Shown here piece by piece: positions 1 through 8,379 of a DNA stretch of 64,000 nt (the first letter of the stretch is position 1; each line of letters opens with the position of its first letter). The position numbers and the translations under genes are program-made. Location: positions 1-64,000 of the forward strand of contig CALGGM010000042.1 in NCBI GenBank assembly GCA_937915925.1, written 5' to 3'. Source of the stretch: an uncultured Clostridia bacterium (GTDB taxonomy: Bacteria > Bacillota > Clostridia > Christensenellales > CAG-138). The notes under the pieces are model-generated. The model was not told the origin of the DNA. It saw only the letters and a program-made list of their open reading frames with translations, and searched no databases.

Positions 1-944
1 GACAGAAGCTTCCCGTGTTCTCCGGCAGCGGTCTTCCGCACGCAAACCTTGCGGCGCAGATCGCGCGTCAGGCAAAGGTATTGGGCAGCGACGAAAAGTT
101 CGCGGTCGTCTTTGCCGCGGTCGGCATCACGTTCGAGGAAGCGGACTTCTTCATCAACGACTTCCGCGAGACCGGCGCGATCGAGCGTACGGTAACGTTC
201 ATCAACCTCGCGAACGACCCGGCGATCGAGCGTATTTCCACGCCGCGTATGGCGATCACGGCGGCGGAATATCTTGCGTACGATCTCGGCATGCAGGTGC
301 TTGTCATCATCACGGACATCACGAACTACGCGGAAGCGCTCCGCGAGGTCTCCGCAGCGCGTAAAGAGGTTCCCGGACGCCGCGGCTATCCCGGCTATAT
401 GTACACCGACCTTGCGACGATGTACGAGCGCGCGGGACGTATCCGCGACAACAAGGGCTCGATCACGATGATCCCGATCCTGTCCATGCCGGAGGACGAC
501 GTCACGCACCCGATCCCGGACCTCACCGGTTACATCACCGAGGGACAGATCATCCTTTCCCGCGAGCTGTACCGTAAGGGTCTGACCCCGCCGATCAACG
601 TTCTGCCGTCGCTGTCGCGATTGAAGGACAAGGGCATCGGCAAGGGCAAGACGCGCGAGGATCATGCGGACACCATGAACCAGCTGTTCTCGGCGTATTC
701 GCGCGGCAAGGATGCAAAGGAGCTTGCGGTCATCCTGGGCGACGCGGCGCTGTCCGATACGGATAAGCTGTACGCAAAGTTTGCGGACGCGTTCGAGGAG
801 AAGTACGTCTCGCAGGGCTATTACACGAACCGCTCGATCGAGGAAACACTGGATCTCGGCTGGGAGCTTCTGAGGATCCTTCCGAAATCCGAGCTCAAGC
901 GTATCAAGGACGTTTACATCGAAAAATACTACGAGGAGGCGTAA
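1..944 (+). CDS. atpB: V/A-type ATP synthase subunit B, 3' part
   Basis: Non-catalytic nucleotide-binding B subunit of a V/A-type ATP synthase, part of the peripheral A3B3 head that couples ATP turnover to cation movement. The frame is already open at base 3 and about the last 314 codons are present; the N-terminal third lies outside the window. The visible start, [20 protein letters not shown], is the conserved core motif of this subunit, and blocks such as [12 protein letters not shown] and [11 protein letters not shown] (about residues 140-185 of the fragment) are also B-subunit signatures. It is followed 3 bases later by subunit D, the normal B-D order of these operons. Confident family call; incomplete only because of the window edge. 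Confidence 0.97.
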   Translation, partial: QKLPVFSGSGLPHANLAAQIARQAKVLGSDEKFAVVFAAVGITFEEADFFINDFRETGAIERTVTFINLANDPAIERISTPRMAITAAEYLAYDLGMQVLVIITDITNYAEALREVSAARKEVPGRRGYPGYMYTDLATMYERAGRIRDNKGSITMIPILSMPEDDVTHPIPDLTGYITEGQIILSRELYRKGLTPPINVLPSLSRLKDKGIGKGKTREDHADTMNQLFSAYSRGKDAKELAVILGDAALSDTDKLYAKFADAFEEKYVSQGYYTNRSIEETLDLGWELLRILPKSELKRIKDVYIEKYYEEA

Positions 945-947
945 GCT

Positions 948-1574
948 GTGGCGCTGCAGTATAAGCCAACGCGAATGGAGCTGAGCAACCTGAAGAAACG
1001 CAGGACGGTCGCCATTCGCGGACACAAAATGATGAAGGACAAGCGTGACGAGCTCGTGCGCCGCTTCATCATCCTTGCGCGCAGAAACAAGGCGCTGCGT
1101 CAGGAAACGGAGGAGAAGCTCGGGATCGCGATGCAGAATTTCGTGCTCGCCCGCGCCATGATGAGCGGCAACGAGATCGAAGAGGCGTTGATGTATCCGG
1201 CGCGTGAGATCCGCGTGGATATGGGCAAGCAGAATATTCTGTCCATCCCGGTGCCGAAGCTTTCGCTGGACACGCAGGACGGCTTCGTCTATCCGTACGG
1301 CTTTGCGACGACCGGCGCCGATCTCGACGGCGCGGTGCAGGCGCTTGCGGAGATCCTTCCGCTGATGTTGGAGCTTGCCGAGGTCGAGAAGGCGACAAGC
1401 CGCTTGGCGGACGAGATCGAAAAGACGCGCCGCCGCGTCAACGCGCTCGAATACGTCATGATCCCGCAGTTCGACGCCGCGATCCACGACATTCAGATGA
1501 AGCTCGAGGAGAACGAACGCGGCAACACGTCGCGGCTCATGAAAACCAAGGAGATGCTCCAAAAGGAAGCATGA
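948..1574 (+). CDS. atpD: V/A-type ATP synthase subunit D
   Basis: Central-stalk subunit D (208 aa), the rotor shaft inside the A3B3 head. The N-terminus (PTRMELSNLKKRRTVAIRGHKMM, here residues 7-29, quoted in two parts: PTRMELSNLKKRR then TVAIRGHKMM) is typical of the family, and long charged helices at both ends (about 10-75 and 140-205) fit its antiparallel coiled coil. The start is GTG at 948, 3 bases after the atpB stop, with a GAGGAGG ribosome site at 933-939 inside the end of atpB, so translation is probably coupled. No stalk subunit follows; the next gene is an Fe-S protein, so the operon's ATPase part ends here. Confidence 0.95.
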   Translation: MALQYKPTRMELSNLKKRRTVAIRGHKMMKDKRDELVRRFIILARRNKALRQETEEKLGIAMQNFVLARAMMSGNEIEEALMYPAREIRVDMGKQNILSIPVPKLSLDTQDGFVYPYGFATTGADLDGAVQALAEILPLMLELAEVEKATSRLADEIEKTRRRVNALEYVMIPQFDAAIHDIQMKLEENERGNTSRLMKTKEMLQKEA

Positions 1575-2491
1575 CGGACATCCATGCGCTTTTGAAAAAC
1601 GCGGGCTTTGCGGAGGGCTTTGTGCTTCCCATCGTCCCCTATACGAATTGGACACGCCATCGCAACGATGGCGTGTTTCATCCGAACACGGCGCCGCTTG
1701 CCGACGATCCGAGGGAAGCGTATCCGTGGGCGAACGCGCTGTTGATCTGCGTCATGCCGTACCGTCCGTACGACGATGAAACGCTCGTCGCGTCCTATTA
1801 TCCCGCAAGCAACCGCGCGTATCACGCCATGAAGCGGCTGCTCGGGCTTTTGGAGGCGGAGGGCATTCGCGCCGAGCGTGCCGAAACGCCGTATCGCGAG
1901 CAGCTTGCGTCGTACGGGATCGGCTCGCGCATGGACAATCAGCTGCTGTACCTCGAACCGTACGGCACCTATATCAATCTGCAGGGCGCCGTGGTGCGTC
2001 TGCCGGAGCCCGTCGCGTATGAGCCGAAGCGCGAGCCGCGGGAGATCTGCGACCATTGCGGGCTTTGCGGGGAGGTCTGCTTCGGCGCGATCAAGGGAAA
2101 CTACGCCTTCGACTGGACGCGCTGCGTGCATACCTATATGGAGGGCGATCCGATGCCGGAGGAGGCGATGGAATGGCTTCCGTCGCTTTTGGGCTGTATG
2201 CGCTGTCAGGCGGTCTGCCCGAAGAATCCGCAGAACAGGGTTCCGATCCCCGACGAGATCAAAAAGACGTTGGAGCTTTCCGCAATCCTGAAGGGCAATC
2301 GAAGAGAGGCGGGGGAGCTGATCGGGAAAAACCTTGCGTCGCCGAACCGCATTTTAAGACAGGCGATCGTGCTTGCGGCGAACCGAAACCGGACGGACGT
2401 GCTTCCGCTGTTGGAGAAGATCCGCGAAACGTACGGGGACCGGTTTGAAAAGGAACTCGAATACGCAAAAAAGCACTTGCAAAATCCCTGA
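1571..2491 (+). CDS. QueG-like 4Fe-4S double-cluster protein
   Basis: A 306-aa iron-sulfur protein resembling epoxyqueuosine reductase QueG and its relatives. Eight-iron ferredoxin-type binding is visible: C160, C163, C166 and C170 in one motif and C209, C212 and C216 (followed by Pro) in the second, with C185 between. True QueG uses cobalamin to reduce epoxyqueuosine in tRNA; this protein is shorter and I cannot confirm the cobalamin-binding N-terminal half or the C-terminal HEAT-like tail, so a QueG-related reductase of unknown substrate is the safer call. It overlaps atpD by 4 bases (ATGA), so it is co-transcribed with the ATP synthase genes. A sigma-A promoter for the SRP RNA begins inside its 3' end. 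Confidence 0.8.
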   Translation: MTDIHALLKNAGFAEGFVLPIVPYTNWTRHRNDGVFHPNTAPLADDPREAYPWANALLICVMPYRPYDDETLVASYYPASNRAYHAMKRLLGLLEAEGIRAERAETPYREQLASYGIGSRMDNQLLYLEPYGTYINLQGAVVRLPEPVAYEPKREPREICDHCGLCGEVCFGAIKGNYAFDWTRCVHTYMEGDPMPEEAMEWLPSLLGCMRCQAVCPKNPQNRVPIPDEIKKTLELSAILKGNRREAGELIGKNLASPNRILRQAIVLAANRNRTDVLPLLEKIRETYGDRFEKELEYAKKHLQNP

Positions 2492-2505
2492 TATACGATT
2501 ATAAT
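2477..2505 (+). promoter_or_regulatory. sigma-A promoter of the SRP RNA
   Basis: TTGCAA at 2477-2482 and a perfect TATAAT at 2500-2505 with a 17-base spacer; a start near 2511-2513 matches the predicted 5' end of the SRP RNA. The -35 box lies inside the last codons of the preceding gene. Confidence 0.85.
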
Positions 2506-2510
2506 AAGGT

Positions 2511-2775
2511 TTGCACTAAGCGGGGAGTTAGCGGTGCCCTGTACTCGCAATCCGCTACAGCGAGGCCGAATTCCCGTCCCGAGGTCAATTGTTGTGAGGT
2601 TGGTCTCAATACGGAATGTTGATGCACGGGTCCCGTGCAATCGCGCGCCGTGAACCGTGTCAGATCCTGACGGAAGCAGCACTAAGCGGAAAGCACGATG
2701 TGCCGCGGGGTTACCTGCGCGGAGTCACCGGTTGAGGGTCCACTCGGAGCAAGCGGTCGAAGGACGGGTGTGCAT
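2511..2775 (+). ncRNA. ffs: Signal recognition particle RNA, large bacterial type
   Basis: RNA scaffold of the signal recognition particle, which with Ffh targets membrane and secreted proteins. Seen directly: the Alu-domain block GGTGCCCTGTACTCGCAATC near 2533-2552, very close to the Bacillus scRNA, and the S-domain Ffh-binding stretch with GTCAGATCCTGACGGAAGCA at about 2660-2680, including the GGAA tetraloop region and the asymmetric loop. The ends pair: TGCAC at 2512-2516 with GTGCA at 2770-2774. At about 265 nt it has the full Alu and S domains of spore-forming Bacillota rather than the short 4.5S form. It has its own promoter and a hairpin terminator. Confidence 0.95.
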
Positions 2776-2791
2776 GTTCGGAAATAGGGAA

Positions 2792-2820
2792 GCCGGGCGT
2801 TTTCGCTCGGCAATATTTAT
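2792..2820 (+). terminator. Terminator after SRP RNA
   Basis: Hairpin GCCGGGCG (2792-2799) with CGCTCGGC (2804-2811), TTTT loop, followed by an A/T-rich but interrupted tail (AATATTTAT). Likely but not a perfect U-tract. Confidence 0.65.
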
Positions 2821-2840
2821 ATCATGAGGAAGGGTTCGGT

Positions 2841-3503
2841 ATGGAAGATTTCTCGGTATTTGACATCATCGGTCCGCGCATGACGGGACCGTCCTCCAGC
2901 CATACGGCGGGGGCAGTACGCATTGCGTACATCGCGCGGCGTCTGATCGACGCGGAAATCAGCCGCGTACATTTTACGCTGTACGGTTCGTTCGCGGAGA
3001 CAGGACGCGGACACGGCACGGATAAGGCGCTGATCGGCGGTATTTTAGGTTTTACGCCGGATGACGAACGGATCCGCAACGCCTACGAATACGCCAAGGA
3101 ACAGGGCGTACAGGTCGATTTCACGTATTCCGACGAGCCCGCCGATCATCCGAACACGGTCAAGATCGAGGCGATCGACGTCAACGAGCGCATGACCGAG
3201 GTCGTCGGACGCTCCGTCGGCGGCGGGAACATTCTGATTACCGAGATCAACGAGCTCGGCGTGGAGCTTTCCGGCGAATATCCGACGCTGATCGCGCGGC
3301 ATATGGACGAGCCCGGCGTCATTGCCGAGGTTTCGCACGTGCTTGCGCAGCTCAACATCAACATTGCGTTCATGCGCGTGTTCCGTCACGGACGCGGCCG
3401 CGACGCCTATATGTGCATCGAAACGGATACGCCCGTCACCAAGGACATGCAGACGATCATCCGTCGGCTCTGCAAGAGCATTACCGAACTGTTTGCGGTA
3501 TAA
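2841..3503 (+). CDS. sdaAB: L-serine dehydratase, Fe-S type, beta subunit
   Basis: Beta chain (220 aa) of the two-subunit oxygen-labile L-serine ammonia-lyase, which converts serine to pyruvate and ammonia in amino-acid fermentation. The motif GPSSSHTAGA (residues 16-25) is the conserved substrate-site loop of the beta domain, and the C-terminal 75 residues (GVIAEVSHVLAQLNINIAFM region) form an ACT domain, which in this family senses or binds serine. ATG at 2841 is preceded by an AGGAAGGG ribosome site. The alpha subunit follows 9 bases downstream, so both chains are made from one message. Confidence 0.95.
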   Translation: MEDFSVFDIIGPRMTGPSSSHTAGAVRIAYIARRLIDAEISRVHFTLYGSFAETGRGHGTDKALIGGILGFTPDDERIRNAYEYAKEQGVQVDFTYSDEPADHPNTVKIEAIDVNERMTEVVGRSVGGGNILITEINELGVELSGEYPTLIARHMDEPGVIAEVSHVLAQLNINIAFMRVFRHGRGRDAYMCIETDTPVTKDMQTIIRRLCKSITELFAV

Positions 3504-3512
3504 GGAGGACTT

Positions 3513-4421
3513 ATGATTCAGTTGATCGACGCGTTTGAATCGGGAGCGGCGCTCTGCGAGTACTGCAATACCGAAAACTGTACGATCGCGGAGGCGATGA
3601 TCCGCCGCGAGGTCTCCCGCGGGGAAATGATGCGCGACGCCATCATTGCCGAGATGCAGGAGAATCTGAACGTCATGCGCGAATCCGTGCGCATCGGGCT
3701 TGAGGAGCATGTCGAAACCGTTTCGCATTTGTCCGGCGGCGAAGCGATGCGCCTGTTCCGCTACGCGAAATACGACCCGTTCTCCGGCGGAAACACCTGC
3801 CGCGCCGCGGCTTCCGCGATGGCGGTGTGCGAGGTCAATTCCTCGATGGGCCGCATTGTCGCGGCGCCGACCGCGGGCGCGAGTGGGATCCTTCCCGGCG
3901 TTTTGATCGAGTGCGGCATGGAACGCGAATGGACAGACGATCAGCTGGTGCAGGGGCTGTTTACGGCGGGCGCGATCGGACTGCTGTTTGCGCAGAACGC
4001 CACGATCTCCGGTGCGGACGGCGGCTGTCAGGCGGAAACCGGCGTCGCAAGTGCGATGGCGGCGGCAGCGATCGTAGAGCTTTCCGGTGGCACGCCCGAG
4101 CAAGCCTTGGACGCGGCGGCAATGACGATCAAAAACATCATGGGTCTTGTCTGCGATCCGGTCGCGGGACTGGTGGAATGCCCGTGCATCAAGCGAAATG
4201 CCCTCGGCGCGGCGAATGCGCTTTTGTGCGCGGATATGGTGCTTTGCGGCATCACAAGCCTGATCCCGTTTGACGAGGTCGTTTCGGCAATGCTGCAGGT
4301 TGGAAGGGACATTCGAAAGGAATACCGCGAAACCGCAAAGGGCGGTCTTGCCGCAACCCCGACCGGCAAGGCGGTTGCCGAAAAGGTCAAGCGCTTTCAG
4401 GCGTATACCGGGGAGTATTAA
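3513..4421 (+). CDS. sdaAA: L-serine dehydratase, Fe-S type, alpha subunit
   Basis: Catalytic alpha chain (302 aa) of the Fe-S L-serine dehydratase. Cysteines at 172, 214, 223 and 225, in the motifs SGADGGCQAETG and CDPVAGLVECPCIKRN, are candidate ligands for the [4Fe-4S] cluster whose open iron site removes the serine hydroxyl. Length is normal for the split enzyme. A strong AGGAGG ribosome site precedes the ATG. The gene ends just upstream of a foldback repeat at 4451-4603 that probably also stops transcription between this gene and the convergent methyltransferase. Confidence 0.96.
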   Translation: MIQLIDAFESGAALCEYCNTENCTIAEAMIRREVSRGEMMRDAIIAEMQENLNVMRESVRIGLEEHVETVSHLSGGEAMRLFRYAKYDPFSGGNTCRAAASAMAVCEVNSSMGRIVAAPTAGASGILPGVLIECGMEREWTDDQLVQGLFTAGAIGLLFAQNATISGADGGCQAETGVASAMAAAAIVELSGGTPEQALDAAAMTIKNIMGLVCDPVAGLVECPCIKRNALGAANALLCADMVLCGITSLIPFDEVVSAMLQVGRDIRKEYRETAKGGLAATPTGKAVAEKVKRFQAYTGEY

Positions 4422-4450
4422 GGCGATCAAGTTTTCTATCAATGATTGGA

Positions 4451-4603
4451 AAGGACTGCTCAAAAGTCCTGTCATTCTGAACCCGGCGCGAAGCGAAGGG
4501 TGAAGAATCTCTGAACGGCGGTCGGTTTGTAACCTTCTGTGTTCTGAGATCCTTCGAAACAAGTTTCTCAGGATGACACGGTTTGGACTTTTGAACAGCC
4601 CTT
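4451..4603. repeat. Foldback (inverted-repeat) element, MITE- or REP-like
   Basis: The two ends are imperfect inverted repeats. AAGGACTGCTCAAAAGTCC (from 4451) is matched by the reverse complement of the 3' end (AAGGGCTGTTCAAAAGTCC, ending at 4603), and TGTCATTCTGA by TGTCATCCTGA. Inside, GAAGAATCTCTGAAC (4502-4516) pairs with GTTCTGAGATCCTTC (4540-4554). The whole 153-base unit can fold into a long hairpin. It has no open reading frame and sits between the convergent sdaAA and methyltransferase genes, where it may act as a two-way terminator. The CATTCTGA...GAAGAATCT core resembles small repeats seen in many bacterial genomes (from memory, not searched). Confidence 0.75.
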
Positions 4604-4614
4604 TTATTCTTATT

Positions 4615-5232
4615 TCAGATAGTCAATGCCAAAATCCCGGCACAGTCGGAGACTTTTGTGAATGTGAGGGAGGGAACGGCGCGGCATAGCTCATCTGCGA
4701 CAAAATAGATCTCGTCGTCGTCCCATTCGTCGCCCGCGAGTAGACGGCAGCGCTCCAGATCGTTTCGCGTTTCAAAGGCGACGTCCCCGATGAGAATCTG
4801 CCCGCGCTCCTTCAAAAGCCCCGTGAGATCCTGTAAAAATACAATCTTCTGTGCATCGTCCAGATGGTGCAGCGCATACGTCGATATGATAGCATCGTAC
4901 CGTCGATCCGTCAGCGGCGCAGCAAGACCCTTTGAAAAGTCGCCTTGATACAGATGTGCGTTCGGCATTTTCGCTTGTGCAAGCTCGATCATGCGCGCGG
5001 AAAAATCTTGCCCGTATACTATGCAGCCGTTTTCATAGAGCTTTGTCGTCAGAGTGCCGGTGCCAAAGCCGAGGTCGAGCACGACGGCATTCGGCGTTTG
5101 CATGACGGCCTGAAAGATGCTATTGAGCACAGCTTTATAACTGGCAAACGGATAGGAGTTCTCCTCATCGGAGAGCCCGACCGACTTGTCGTAGCCATCC
5201 GCCCAAAGATCGAAGCCTTTGCGATCAAGCAT
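4615..5232 (-). CDS. Class I SAM-dependent methyltransferase
   Basis: A 205-aa soluble methyltransferase. The SAM-binding motif I, VLDLGFGTGTLT (residues 51-62), a motif II acid region (VYGQDFS) and the ISTYALHHLDD block (about 115-126) are visible. The N-terminus (FDLWADGYDKSVG) resembles the YrrT-type family of Bacillota, but the substrate is unknown. It starts 5 bases downstream of the thymidylate kinase stop and has no clear ribosome site of its own, so it is probably translated by coupling from the same message. It is not diagnostic of any pathway. Confidence 0.85.
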   Translation of the reverse strand: MLDRKGFDLWADGYDKSVGLSDEENSYPFASYKAVLNSIFQAVMQTPNAVVLDLGFGTGTLTTKLYENGCIVYGQDFSARMIELAQAKMPNAHLYQGDFSKGLAAPLTDRRYDAIISTYALHHLDDAQKIVFLQDLTGLLKERGQILIGDVAFETRNDLERCRLLAGDEWDDDEIYFVADELCRAVPSLTFTKVSDCAGILALTI

Positions 5233-5237
5233 AGGAA

Positions 5238-5903
5238 TCAGAACAGCGCGTTGATGACGACGTCTTCGATCCGCTTTGCGATCTCGTCGATCGGGAGAAG
5301 GACGCCGTTCTCGGAGCAGAGGATCAGCTTCACATTCGGAATGCGGGTGGCGTATTCGGCATACTTTTTGCGAGCGCGGGTCTGGATCGAGTCGATGCTT
5401 TCATAGACGTCGCGCGCGTTGCCGATGTAATCGCGGAAGCCTTTTTTATCGACGTTCTCGGCGGCGCTTTCGGTGTCCATGTCCAGAACCAGATGCAGAT
5501 CCGGCACGGGAATGCCGAAATGCTCGTGCTCGAGCGCAAGGCAGAAATCGAGAATGTCCGGCTTGCCGAGGTCGATGTCGCGAATGCTCTGGTAGACTGC
5601 GTTACTGAGCACATAGCGATTGATCAGCAGCACGTCTGCGTCGGAATAATCGAAGTGCTTGAACGCCTCGAACCGGTCGAGCGCAAACCACAGCGCCATG
5701 CTCTTGCCGTCCACTTCGTTTGCGCCGATCCCGTCCTTTGCGGAAAGATAGCGCCCCACAAGCTCGCCGAAAAATGTATCGTACATGGGGAACGACAGCT
5801 CCTTGACCTTGAGCCCTTTATGCTGCAGCGTTTCGGAAAGCCTCGCCATCTGCACGCTTTTGCCCGTTCCGTCGATTCCTTCGAACGCAATGATCTTTGT
5901 CAT
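5238..5903 (-). CDS. tmk: Thymidylate kinase-like protein
   Basis: A 221-aa P-loop kinase of the dTMP kinase family (dTMP + ATP to dTDP + ADP). P-loop GIDGTGKS at residues 9-16; the LINRYVLSNAVYQ block corresponds to the DR-motif region, with Asp replaced by Asn (NRY), a change seen in some divergent members. I chose ATG at 5903 (MTKIIAFEG) because a GGAGG site lies just upstream; an extra 13 upstream codons are open but lack family similarity. A sigma-A promoter lies at 5961-5989. The altered DR motif leaves room for another nucleotide substrate. Confidence 0.85.
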   Translation of the reverse strand: MTKIIAFEGIDGTGKSVQMARLSETLQHKGLKVKELSFPMYDTFFGELVGRYLSAKDGIGANEVDGKSMALWFALDRFEAFKHFDYSDADVLLINRYVLSNAVYQSIRDIDLGKPDILDFCLALEHEHFGIPVPDLHLVLDMDTESAAENVDKKGFRDYIGNARDVYESIDSIQTRARKKYAEYATRIPNVKLILCSENGVLLPIDEIAKRIEDVVINALF

Positions 5904-5960
5904 ATCCAATCCTCCCTGATGATCCCGTACAGCCGTTTGCATCCTTTTATCTTATATTTC

Positions 5961-5989
5961 AGTATAGCATATCCGACAGAAACGGGCAA
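5961..5989 (-). promoter_or_regulatory. sigma-A promoter for tmk-methyltransferase
   Basis: Read on the minus strand: TTGCCC at 5989-5984, 17-base spacer, TATACT at 5966-5961. It is divergent from the spoIIE promoter about 105 bases away. Confidence 0.75.
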
Positions 5990-6093
5990 GATGATTCTGT
6001 TCCGTTCGGTCGATTCATCGAAAATTTCGGGGCGATCGCGCGAAGCAGAGGGAAGCGAGACGTGAAAAAATCGGCGTTCGCGGCGCGATCCGA

Positions 6094-6123
6094 CGGACAA
6101 ACACGGGTATGGAACGGTACAAT
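6094..6123 (+). promoter_or_regulatory. Possible spoIIE promoter giving a leaderless transcript
   Basis: CGGACA (6094-6099), 18-base spacer, TACAAT (6118-6123). The ATG at 6130 lies only 6 bases after the -10 box, so a transcript from here would begin at or next to the start codon. The -35 match is weak and no perfect Spo0A box was found nearby. Confidence 0.4.
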
Positions 6124-6129
6124 ACAGCT

Positions 6130-8379
6130 ATGGAACGGAACCGGACGACAAGAGAACAGAGAAGCGGATCGACGCGCGCAACGGTCATCCTGATCGGAGG
6201 CTTTTTGTGCGCGCTGATCCTGTCGGGCGTTCGGATTAACGAACTGCATATGCCGCTTCCGCTCGGGCTTCTGCTCGGCAGTCAGCTTGCAGGGTTCGAG
6301 CCTGCAGCGATCGTCGGCGGGATCATTCTCGGCTCCTTCTCGGGAGAACAGCCCTATTGGCAGGGGACGGCGATCGCCATCCTGTACTGGGGCGTTACCC
6401 GTATCGTTCTGTCCGTGCGCAAAAAATGCGAGCCGACCACAAGGATGCTGATCTATCTCGGCTGCTGCATCGCGACGCTTCCCATCAGCGCGATCAACGG
6501 ACTACGCGAGGTCCTGTACGGCGCGATCTCGATTGCGGTTTCCGTGCTGTTTGCGTACTGCTGCAAATGCATCTGCACCTCCGTCAAAACCATGAACCGA
6601 ACGCGGCTGTTGACCGATACGGAGCAGGCGGCGATCGTCGTGGGGATCGGAGCGATCCTTCTCTCGTGTACCGCCGTCGTGCTTTCCGAATGGTCGCTGA
6701 CCGTCAGCCTTCTGTTGATCCTGACCGCTGCGGCGGTGAGCGCACGCGGCGTGTACGGCGCGGCAGCGGGCATTTTCTGGTCGGTCACGGTTACGCTGTA
6801 TCGAGGCGGAAATCCGGCGCTGATCGGCAGCGTTGCGCTTGCGGCGCTGATCGGGAGCGCATTCTATGAGAAGGGCAGGCTGTTTGTTGTCGGCGCATTC
6901 TTTCTTTCCGGGATCCTGTTTCAGACGTATCGCGCGACCGACGCATTTTTGATGAGCGTTCCGAACCTGCTTTGCGCCATGCTGATCTATCTCGTGCTGC
7001 CGAAGTCATGGCTGAACGCGCTGAGGAAGCGCGTAGACCCGCATCCAATGACGGAGCGGATCCTGTCCGCTGCGATCAAAAGAACGGAGCACAGGGCGTC
7101 AGGCGAGCTCGAACGCATGGGTAAGATGCTCGGCGGGTTCTCCGCCATGTTCCACGAGGCGGAGGCGGAAGACGATTCCGTCGCGCGGTGGACGGTGCAG
7201 GGCGCGCTTGCGATCTGCCGCGGCTGCGAATGTCGGCGGCTTTGCTGGCGGGACGCGGACGCCATGCGCGACACGGTCCTTGCGATCGCGGACGAGACCA
7301 TGCGCGGCAACCGCGTGACGCCGATGGATCCGATTGACGAGACATGCCGACACTTCGGCGATCTTTGTTCCTCGATCCTTCTGTCCTATCAGCAGGCGCT
7401 GAACCGAAATGCCGTCAGCCTCCGGGCGAAGGAGCAGAGCGGGTTTACGGAGCGTCAGCTTTCCGGCGCGGGCGCGGCGCTTTGCGCCTACGCAAGGCAG
7501 ATGCGCGCGAGATCGCGCAGTGCGCGGGAAACCGAAAAGCGCATCCGCGAGCGGCTGACGCGCGCGGGCTATGACGTCGAATCGCTCGACGTGTATGAAA
7601 CGGGAGGATCGGAGACGATCTCCGTCGGCATTCGAAGACCGCTGAAAACGAAGCATTCCGCGGTGCGCCGCGAGATCGAGATCGCCTGCGGATATCCTTT
7701 ACGGTGCGTGCGCGTGGCGCAGAGCGAGCGGCTTGTATCGTTCCGCCTGGAGCAGGATGCGGCGCTGCACGCGACGGCAAAGGTGTCGAAGGCTTCGCAG
7801 AACGGCATGATCAGCGGCGACGCGACCGGCGAATGCCGGTTTCCGGGCGGACGCGTGTGCTTTGTGCTGTCCGACGGCATGGGCAGCGGCAGGACGGCGC
7901 GGCGCGAAAGCGAGTCCGCGATCCGGTTGCTGTTTCGCCTCTATCACGCGGGCGTCGATAAGGAGCTGGTTTACGAGAACGTAAACCGGATGCTGCTCGC
8001 ACAAAACGAGACGGAGATGTATGCCACGCTCGACGCCGTTTCGATCGATCTCAATACCGGTGAAACGGAGCTTTTGAAATACGGCGCGCCGCCGAGCTTT
8101 CTTTTGCGCGACGGAGAGGTCAGCACGATCGCGGGCGAAGCGCTTCCGTGCGGGATCCTTGCGGAGGCAAAGCCGAGCGTGATCCGGATGAAGCTGCAAA
8201 AGAACGACTGTATCGTACTGTGCTCGGACGGGGTGCAGGATGTGCTGCTCGAGGGAACGGAGCAGGCGATCCGCGCGCTCGGCGATCCGTCGGAAAAGCC
8301 GGGGGAGAAGCTTTTGAAGCTTGCGAGATCGCGAGGCGGTACGGACGATATGACGGTGATGGTGATCCGCGTCGCATGA
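6130..8379 (+). CDS. spoIIE: Stage II sporulation protein E (SpoIIE phosphatase)
   Basis: Membrane PP2C-type serine phosphatase that dephosphorylates the anti-anti-sigma factor SpoIIAA in the forespore to free sigma-F, and takes part in polar septation. About 749 aa: an N-terminal block of roughly ten hydrophobic segments (residues 15-310), a linker or oligomerisation region, and a C-terminal phosphatase domain (about 570-749) with metal-binding VLSDGMGSG (Asp near 583), CSDGVQD and GGTDDMTVMVIRV. An ATG at 6109 is also in frame (7 residues more), but 6130 fits the promoter better; neither has a ribosome site. It overlaps spoIIGA by 4 bases, making a spoIIE-spoIIGA-sigE operon. Confidence 0.95.
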   Translation: MERNRTTREQRSGSTRATVILIGGFLCALILSGVRINELHMPLPLGLLLGSQLAGFEPAAIVGGIILGSFSGEQPYWQGTAIAILYWGVTRIVLSVRKKCEPTTRMLIYLGCCIATLPISAINGLREVLYGAISIAVSVLFAYCCKCICTSVKTMNRTRLLTDTEQAAIVVGIGAILLSCTAVVLSEWSLTVSLLLILTAAAVSARGVYGAAAGIFWSVTVTLYRGGNPALIGSVALAALIGSAFYEKGRLFVVGAFFLSGILFQTYRATDAFLMSVPNLLCAMLIYLVLPKSWLNALRKRVDPHPMTERILSAAIKRTEHRASGELERMGKMLGGFSAMFHEAEAEDDSVARWTVQGALAICRGCECRRLCWRDADAMRDTVLAIADETMRGNRVTPMDPIDETCRHFGDLCSSILLSYQQALNRNAVSLRAKEQSGFTERQLSGAGAALCAYARQMRARSRSARETEKRIRERLTRAGYDVESLDVYETGGSETISVGIRRPLKTKHSAVRREIEIACGYPLRCVRVAQSERLVSFRLEQDAALHATAKVSKASQNGMISGDATGECRFPGGRVCFVLSDGMGSGRTARRESESAIRLLFRLYHAGVDKELVYENVNRMLLAQNETEMYATLDAVSIDLNTGETELLKYGAPPSFLLRDGEVSTIAGEALPCGILAEAKPSVIRMKLQKNDCIVLCSDGVQDVLLEGTEQAIRALGDPSEKPGEKLLKLARSRGGTDDMTVMVIRVA

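Noticed and set aside
3045..4562. A 505-codon minus-strand frame opposite sdaAB-sdaAA
   Set aside because: Antisense of two well-identified genes, Arg/His/Asp-rich composition typical of GC-rich shadow frames, no family resemblance.
5943..6129. Spo0A boxes upstream of spoIIE
   Set aside because: Only TGTCGGA-like and CATCGAA-like partial matches were found; too weak to call.
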